From Phycisphaerales bacterium (GTDB lineage Bacteria > Planctomycetota > Phycisphaerae > Phycisphaerales > SM1A02), in NCBI GenBank assembly GCA_022446905.1, contig JAKVBT010000005.1, positions 130,181 through 194,180 of the forward strand: a stretch of DNA of 64,000 nt, in the 5' to 3' direction. The notes beneath the pieces were generated by a model, which saw only the letters and a program-made list of their open reading frames with translations, searched no databases and was not told the DNA's origin. Every line of letters begins with the position of its first letter. Position 1 is the first letter of the stretch. Shown piece after piece: positions 60,068 to 64,000 of this stretch. Made by a program: the position numbers and the translations under genes.

Positions 60068-61183
60068 ATGACTCGTATGGATCGGCACATCATGACCCGG
60101 CTTCTGCTGAACTTCGTGTTGTTATTTGCCGTGCTCTATCTCTTTGCAGCCACCATTGATGTCATTCTGAACTTGGATGAATTCATGAAACTCGCCAAGC
60201 AGTCGCTCGGCGAGGATGCGGGCTGGCTATCTACGTTGGTGACGGCCATGGGCTACGCAGTGGGCTATCACCTGCCCCAGTTGTCCCAGTTCTATGCCTG
60301 GCTGTACGGTGCGGTGCTTGTTGGCGCCATGTGTTTCACATTGGCGCAGATGAGCCGGCACCGAGAACTCGTGGCGCTGGTGGCTTCAGGGATCAGTTTG
60401 CGACGTGTTGCAGTCCCATTTATTGCCGTCGCGGTCGCATTGGCGGGCTTGCAGGTCATCAATCAGGAATTGATTCTTCCAAATCTCGCCAGTCGCCTGC
60501 TTCGATCTCACAATACGTCTCATCAGGAGACGGTGGATGCGTTTCCAATTCGATTCACAGATGATGCAGAAGGAATGTTGGTTCAAGCATCTAGTTTTGA
60601 CCCGGCGACCAAGCGTCTGATCAAACCCAGTTTCATTGAGCGCGATCAAGACGGTCGAGCCTCTCGACGTTCATGGGCGGTGTCTGCAACTTGGGATCAA
60701 GAGGAGGAGGCTTGGGTCCTCGAGAACGGTTTCTCAGTGCAGATTCACGCTGACGGAAGTGGGTCTTCGGCACCTCGGGCGGCAGCCCCAGTCAGGACGG
60801 ATCTGTCACCGACCAAGTTGACGATGCGGCGACATGGGCAGATTGCCAGCATGCTGTCTTTGGGACAGATTGCAGACATGCTTCAATGGCCTGACGCTCG
60901 AGAGGCTGCGGCCCTGCGTCGAAGTGCCATGGCTCGATTCGCCATGCTGGGGGTCAATGTGTTGGTGCTTCTGATCGCTCTGCCATTCTTTCTTGATCGC
61001 ATACCTGGACAATTGCTTGTCCGATCGGTTTGGTGCGCTCTGGTAGTGCTGCCAGCCTACTTCACTGCTGCAGGCTTCATGCTGGTGCCGCTGCCGAGTC
61101 TGAGTGTGGCTTTAGGGGTGCTCTTGCCGGTGCTGATTCTCCTTCCCGTGGGCCTGGCTCGGCTCGGGATGGTGCGCACCTGA
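60068..61183 (+). CDS. lptG: LPS export ABC transporter permease LptG-like
   Basis: A 371-residue partner permease with the same layout as LptF: N-terminal spans (about 10-115), a periplasmic domain (about 140-260) and C-terminal spans (about 285-370). MSRHRELVALVASGIS is the family segment in the cytoplasmic loop. It begins three bases after lptF. LptB is not encoded in the window; LptD is at 13-16 kb. Confidence 0.88.
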   Translation: MTRMDRHIMTRLLLNFVLLFAVLYLFAATIDVILNLDEFMKLAKQSLGEDAGWLSTLVTAMGYAVGYHLPQLSQFYAWLYGAVLVGAMCFTLAQMSRHRELVALVASGISLRRVAVPFIAVAVALAGLQVINQELILPNLASRLLRSHNTSHQETVDAFPIRFTDDAEGMLVQASSFDPATKRLIKPSFIERDQDGRASRRSWAVSATWDQEEEAWVLENGFSVQIHADGSGSSAPRAAAPVRTDLSPTKLTMRRHGQIASMLSLGQIADMLQWPDAREAAALRRSAMARFAMLGVNVLVLLIALPFFLDRIPGQLLVRSVWCALVVLPAYFTAAGFMLVPLPSLSVALGVLLPVLILLPVGLARLGMVRT

Positions 61184-61297
61184 GCTCTGCAAGCTCACAA
61201 GCCAATACCGCGCCCAAGGCTTCTGGGGGTCTACTGGTCTGCTATTTTCGGACCTGAGAAATCATCACGCCAACGTTGGAGAGCAATGCCGTTCTGG

Positions 61298-61334
61298 GCC
61301 GAAGTGATGCTTCGGCGCGAGGTGGCCTCGCGCC
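61298..61334 (+). promoter_or_regulatory. Two mutually exclusive hairpins upstream of fliW
   Basis: GCCGAAG (61298-61304) pairs with CTTCGGC (61310-61316), a 7-bp stem with five-base loop. GGCGCGAGG (61314-61322) pairs with CCTCGCGCC (61326-61334), a 9-bp stem with three-base loop. They share bases 61314-61316, so full pairing of one disturbs the other. They lie 110-147 bases before the fliW start and have no U-run. Confidence 0.45.
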
Positions 61335-61444
61335 GCGCTTCAAGATGGTGACGCAATCGACCATCTCCTGAAGTCGGGCAGGACGCCATCCGACCCTGTC
61401 GGAATGGGCCATGAGGGCCTCTGATTGCACGAGAGGGCGACGTG

Positions 61445-61906
61445 ATGCGCGTCCAGACGACTCGATTCGGAACTGTTGAGGTCAGTGATGACCGAATTCT
61501 GAATTTCCCTGCTGGTTTGCTTGGGTTCTCCAGTTTCACCAGTTTTGCGTTGCTGCAACCTGATCAGGATGCAGTCTTTTATTGGTTGCAGTCCACGGAC
61601 TCTCCAGAGTTGGCCTTTGTTGTCACCGACCCCGCCCTGTGGTGTGAGGAATACGAGGCCACGGTCCGGCAGGACCACATGGACATCCTCGATCTCAATG
61701 GGGTCAACGATGCACGGGTGTTCGTGATCGTCAACAAGTATGACGATTCCCTCACTGCGAACCTCCAGGGACCACTGGTGGTGAATCTTCGCAATCGCCG
61801 AGGCATGCAAATCGTGCTGGCGGATCAGCGTTGGACAACGCGGAAAGAAATCGCCAAGTTGCAGCAGTCGGAATCCACACCACGCGCGGTTCGGGCAACG
61901 GCCTGA
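61445..61906 (+). CDS. fliW: Flagellar assembly factor FliW
   Basis: A 153-residue FliW protein. It binds CsrA and flagellin; when flagellin is exported, FliW is freed to block CsrA. Seen: the N-terminal TTRFGTVEVSDDRILNFPAGLLGF, the segment FVVTDPALWCEEY, and VNKYDDSLTANLQGPLVVN, all conserved. ATG 61445 preferred over the GTG just before it, with AGAGGG upstream. csrA follows after 28 bp, the standard arrangement. No flagellar genes are in the window. Confidence 0.95.
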   Translation: MRVQTTRFGTVEVSDDRILNFPAGLLGFSSFTSFALLQPDQDAVFYWLQSTDSPELAFVVTDPALWCEEYEATVRQDHMDILDLNGVNDARVFVIVNKYDDSLTANLQGPLVVNLRNRRGMQIVLADQRWTTRKEIAKLQQSESTPRAVRATA

Positions 61907-61934
61907 CACCTTCATCTGCAGAGGAGATGCCGAG

Positions 61935-62150
61935 ATGCTTGTGCTGTCACGCCGCCGCGATGAGACCATCGTCATTGGAGACGACATTCAGATCACTGTG
62001 GTCGATATTCGTGGAGATAAGGTCCGTCTGGGCATTCAAGCCCCATTCAGCGTAGGTGTGCACCGCAAAGAGTTGCGGGAAGCGATCGAGCGTGAGAATG
62101 CACAGGCCTCAACGATTCCATCGATGCCCGATCTGCAAACTGGGACCTGA
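61935..62150 (+). CDS. csrA: Carbon storage regulator CsrA
   Basis: A 71-residue RNA-binding dimer that blocks or stabilises mRNAs by binding GGA motifs in loops. MLVLSRRRDETIVIGDDI and the second half VRLGIQAPFSVGVHRKEL are the CsrA signature. The C-terminal tail is slightly extended, as in FliW-regulated CsrA proteins. A GAGGAG-type site precedes the ATG. Its antagonist FliW is encoded directly upstream. Confidence 0.96.
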   Translation: MLVLSRRRDETIVIGDDIQITVVDIRGDKVRLGIQAPFSVGVHRKELREAIERENAQASTIPSMPDLQTGT

Positions 62151-62163
62151 ATTTGCTGATGAT

Positions 62164-62388
62164 TCAGTTTGGGTGACACCCACAACCGCCGCCGCCACAG
62201 CAGCCACCAGCAGGGCTACTTGGTGCAGTTTTGATGGATGCAGCATCAACTGAAAACACGCTGTGGATTCGCTCAAAAGTCCGCCCCTTGCTATCGGGAT
62301 CTTCCACCGGGGCGTCGGCTTCGGCCATGGGCCGCAGGAGGCTGATCAGGGTGCCGTCTTCAATGGCTCGGTACTCGTAGAGTGGCAT
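62164..62388 (-). CDS. FmdB-like small protein lacking the zinc-ribbon cysteines
   Basis: A 74-residue protein beginning MPLYEYRAIEDG. FmdB-family proteins begin with a nearly identical PxYEYRC, then have CxxC zinc pairs; here the first Cys is Ala and no second pair follows in the normal place. The body keeps the family segment FERIHSVFSVDAA, and the C-terminus has a separate cysteine cluster GGCCGGGGCGCHPN. So the ribbon looks replaced by a C-terminal metal-binding tail. Third gene after cbs-cgl on the same strand, 17 bp after cgl. Function unknown. Confidence 0.68.
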   Translation of the reverse strand: MPLYEYRAIEDGTLISLLRPMAEADAPVEDPDSKGRTFERIHSVFSVDAASIKTAPSSPAGGCCGGGGCGCHPN

Positions 62389-62405
62389 GGTGGATTCCGT
62401 GGAGG

Positions 62406-63605
62406 CTAGATGCGATCAAGCGCTTGGGTAAGGTCATCGACAAGATCTTGTGGTGTTTCGATGCCCATGGACAAACGAACCAAAGTATCGCTGATGCCCA
62501 GGGCGGCGCGTCTTTCTTGCGGGACAGAGGCATGGGTCATGATGGCCGGATGATTGGCCAGTGACTCAACTCCACCGAGTGACTCGGCCAATGCGAAAAT
62601 CCTCAGCGACTCGAGAAAGCGGGCGCAGCCTTCGGTGTCGGCATCCAAATCAATGGTGATCATGCCACCGCCGCCGGGCTGTCCATCGAGTTGCATCTGG
62701 CGGGATGCGAGATCAAACTGAGGATGACTCTCGTGCCCTGGCCAGCACATTCGTGTGACTTTCGGGTGGGCTGCCAGCATCGGGGCGATGATTGCAGCTG
62801 ATTCACAATGCCGCCGCATGCGCACGTCAAGTGTTTTGATGCCACGAAGCACCATGTACGAATCGAATGGACCGAGCACAGATCCGACAGAATTCTGGTG
62901 AAAGCGAAGGCGTTCCGCCAAAGGCTCATCGCCAGTGACCAGCAGGCCTGCGACCACATCGCTGTGACCACCCAGATACTTGGTGGCAGAGTGCATAACA
63001 ATATCGATGCCATGATCCATTGGCCGTTGCAGCATCGGTGTGGCAAACGTGTTGTCACAGGCCGTGATGATGCCGTGGCGTTTTCCAAGCGCTGCGATGC
63101 CATCCAGATCTGCCAGTTTCAGCATTGGGTTTGTAGGTGTTTCTACCCAAATCAAACGCGTGCGATCAGTGATGGCCGCTTCAGCAGCTGAGAGGTCTGA
63201 CAAGTCTGCAATGTCAAAGTGCAGTCCTGCCGAGCGTGCGCGTACCTGCTCAAACAGTCGGTGGGTTCCTCCGTAGAGGTCATCCATTACCAGCACATGA
63301 TCTCCGGATTCCAAGATGTCTAGTAAGGTCGCGATCGCAGCCAGGCCACTGGAAAATGCGAACCCCCCGCATGAGGGGTCGGTTGACTCTGCGATCTGTG
63401 ATCCTTCAAGTGTGGCAATGCATCGCTCTAGCGCGTAGCGTGTTGGGTTGTGGCTTCGGGTGTACTCAAAGCCAGCGTGTTCGCCGGGCCGCCGCTGGGC
63501 ATAGGTGGAACTTAGGGAAATGGGGGGCATGACCGCGCCCGTGATGGCATCAGGATGCTGCCCACCATGAATTGCGATTGTTCCGAGGTTCTTGCTCTGG
63601 GCCAT
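62406..63605 (-). CDS. Cystathionine gamma-lyase / gamma-synthase family PLP enzyme
   Basis: A 399-residue Cys/Met-metabolism PLP enzyme. YTRSHNPTR near the N-terminus, FSSGLAAIATLLD, TPTNPMLKLAD, the PLP-lysine in HSATKYLGGHSD (about 205), and the C-terminal SLGGVESLANHPA are all present. Family members include cystathionine gamma-synthase, gamma-lyase and beta-lyase. Because the next gene upstream looks like a cystathionine beta-synthase end, reverse transsulfuration (gamma-lyase) is the likeliest role, by context. The gap to that gene is four bases. Confidence 0.88.
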   Translation of the reverse strand: MAQSKNLGTIAIHGGQHPDAITGAVMPPISLSSTYAQRRPGEHAGFEYTRSHNPTRYALERCIATLEGSQIAESTDPSCGGFAFSSGLAAIATLLDILESGDHVLVMDDLYGGTHRLFEQVRARSAGLHFDIADLSDLSAAEAAITDRTRLIWVETPTNPMLKLADLDGIAALGKRHGIITACDNTFATPMLQRPMDHGIDIVMHSATKYLGGHSDVVAGLLVTGDEPLAERLRFHQNSVGSVLGPFDSYMVLRGIKTLDVRMRRHCESAAIIAPMLAAHPKVTRMCWPGHESHPQFDLASRQMQLDGQPGGGGMITIDLDADTEGCARFLESLRIFALAESLGGVESLANHPAIMTHASVPQERRAALGISDTLVRLSMGIETPQDLVDDLTQALDRI

Positions 63606-63609
63606 GAAT

Positions 63610-64000
63610 TCAGCTCATTGTCTTTTTGCGGAGGTAATTGATCAGGTCGATTCTGGTGATCAGCCCGAGGTACTGACCATTGTCCATGACAATGGCGACT
63701 CGATCAGATTCAAAGATCGGAATGAGGTCGCGGACATCTGCATCGGGGGCAATGGTTACCAGCCGTGTGGTCATGTAGTCAGAAACAGGGTTCGCGAAGG
63801 CATGGTCATTCTCCGAGACCGCCATGAGTACATCAGATTCATCGAGGATGCCCTGTAGCTGGTGCGACTGGTCGAGTACTGCGAGTTGGCTGATGTCATA
63901 CAAACGCATCATGCGTACGGCTTGCATGACTGGCATGTCCGGCGAGATGGTGTAATCCTCATGTTCGCTGTGTCGGCGAGCGATGAGGTCGCCAAGATCA
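63610..64000 (-). CDS. CBS-domain C-terminal part, probable cystathionine beta-synthase (5' end outside window)
   Basis: The frame stays open to the window edge, giving about 130 residues: a linker (DLGDLIARRHSEHEDYTISP) and two CBS motifs, VMQAVRMMRLYDISQLAVLD and YMTTRLVTIAPDADV...ITRIDLI. This matches the C-terminal Bateman module of bacterial cystathionine beta-synthases, which often precede cystathionine gamma-lyase. The catalytic PLP domain is outside the window, so another CBS-domain protein cannot be excluded. The ORF track begins at an internal Met (63936). Confidence 0.7.
   Translation of the reverse strand, partial: DLGDLIARRHSEHEDYTISPDMPVMQAVRMMRLYDISQLAVLDQSHQLQGILDESDVLMAVSENDHAFANPVSDYMTTRLVTIAPDADVRDLIPIFESDRVAIVMDNGQYLGLITRIDLINYLRKKTMS

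Noticed and set aside
1-64000. Prophage, genomic island, toxin-antitoxin or defence locus
   Set aside because: No integrase, transposase, att-like repeats beside the tRNA, restriction, CRISPR-Cas or toxin genes are visible; codon and base use look uniform by eye, and nearly every gene is core metabolism or envelope biogenesis.

Overview
The window is about 64 kb of gene-dense bacterial chromosome with moderately high GC. It most resembles Planctomycetota, class Phycisphaerae. The grounds are: secreted proteins ending in paired Asp/Gly/Asn calcium loops with a Gly-Pro-Cys motif (GC-type dockerin-like tails); a PEP-CTERM-like sorting tail in which PAP replaces PEP; a lipopolysaccharide export set (LptD, LptF, LptG) showing an outer membrane; and mur/fts gene blocks that lack ftsA and ftsZ where these usually sit. 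The lineage is inferred from gene content only. No rRNA, phage, transposase, integrase or CRISPR array is present.

Layout. 1-3.1 kb: end of a probable Gfo/Idh oxidoreductase, a Na/Pi symporter with a PhoU-like regulator, and a CPBP membrane protease. 3.1-4.4 kb: rpsT with a clear promoter and terminator, tRNA-Arg(ACG), and a chagasin-like (I42) lipoprotein. 4.4-7.9 kb: pyruvate dehydrogenase E1alpha, E1beta and E2. 8-13.1 kb: a double ABC-2 permease, then rny-efp-rsmA. 13.1-18.1 kb (minus): ribH-nusB-ftsY-lptD. 18.1-29.1 kb: a polytopic membrane protein, then a long minus-strand run priA, sucA-sucB, rsmH, a LysM protein, ftsL-like, ftsI. 29.1-36.1 kb: carA, a secretin with a polyglycine insert, an RsbV/RsbW-like pair and recQ. 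36.2-45 kb: a secreted peptidylarginine-deiminase-like enzyme, greA, a lipoprotein, glycosylasparaginase, Ppx/GppA, a multi-cluster ferredoxin, an MFS transporter, a cysteine-rich secreted protein and a PEP-CTERM-like protein. 45-51 kb (minus): murC-murB-ddl-ftsQ-like-cls. 51-55 kb: a sigma-54-type response regulator, a DDAH-like enzyme and a secreted metallophosphoesterase with a LamG-like domain. 55-58.3 kb (minus): four prepilin-like genes. 58.4-61.2 kb: lptF-lptG. 61.4-64 kb: fliW-csrA, then cystathionine beta-synthase (partial), cystathionine gamma-lyase and an FmdB-like protein.

How the genes work together. Most are housekeeping genes in tight operons, and ATGA-type four-base overlaps recur (sucA-sucB, murC-murB-ddl, ftsQ-cls, LysM-ftsL-ftsI, the prepilins, AGA-ppx). 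Linked themes are central carbon metabolism (two oxoacid dehydrogenase complexes with no local E3), envelope building (Lpt, Mur, Fts, Cls), protein export and surface display (secretin, prepilins, dockerin-tailed and PEP-CTERM proteins), and post-transcriptional control (RNase Y, EF-P, GreA, CsrA/FliW).

No wholly new multi-gene system is proven here. The observations most worth a second look are an 11-G homopolymer in the secretin gene and a C8 tract in another secreted-protein gene (possible phase variation), a GraL-like terminator in the greA leader, a LysM protein embedded in the division cluster together with the missing ftsA/ftsZ, overlapping alternative hairpins before fliW, and a set of -10-like hexamers placed 6-8 nt before start codons that lack a Shine-Dalgarno (SD) sequence, suggesting leaderless mRNAs.
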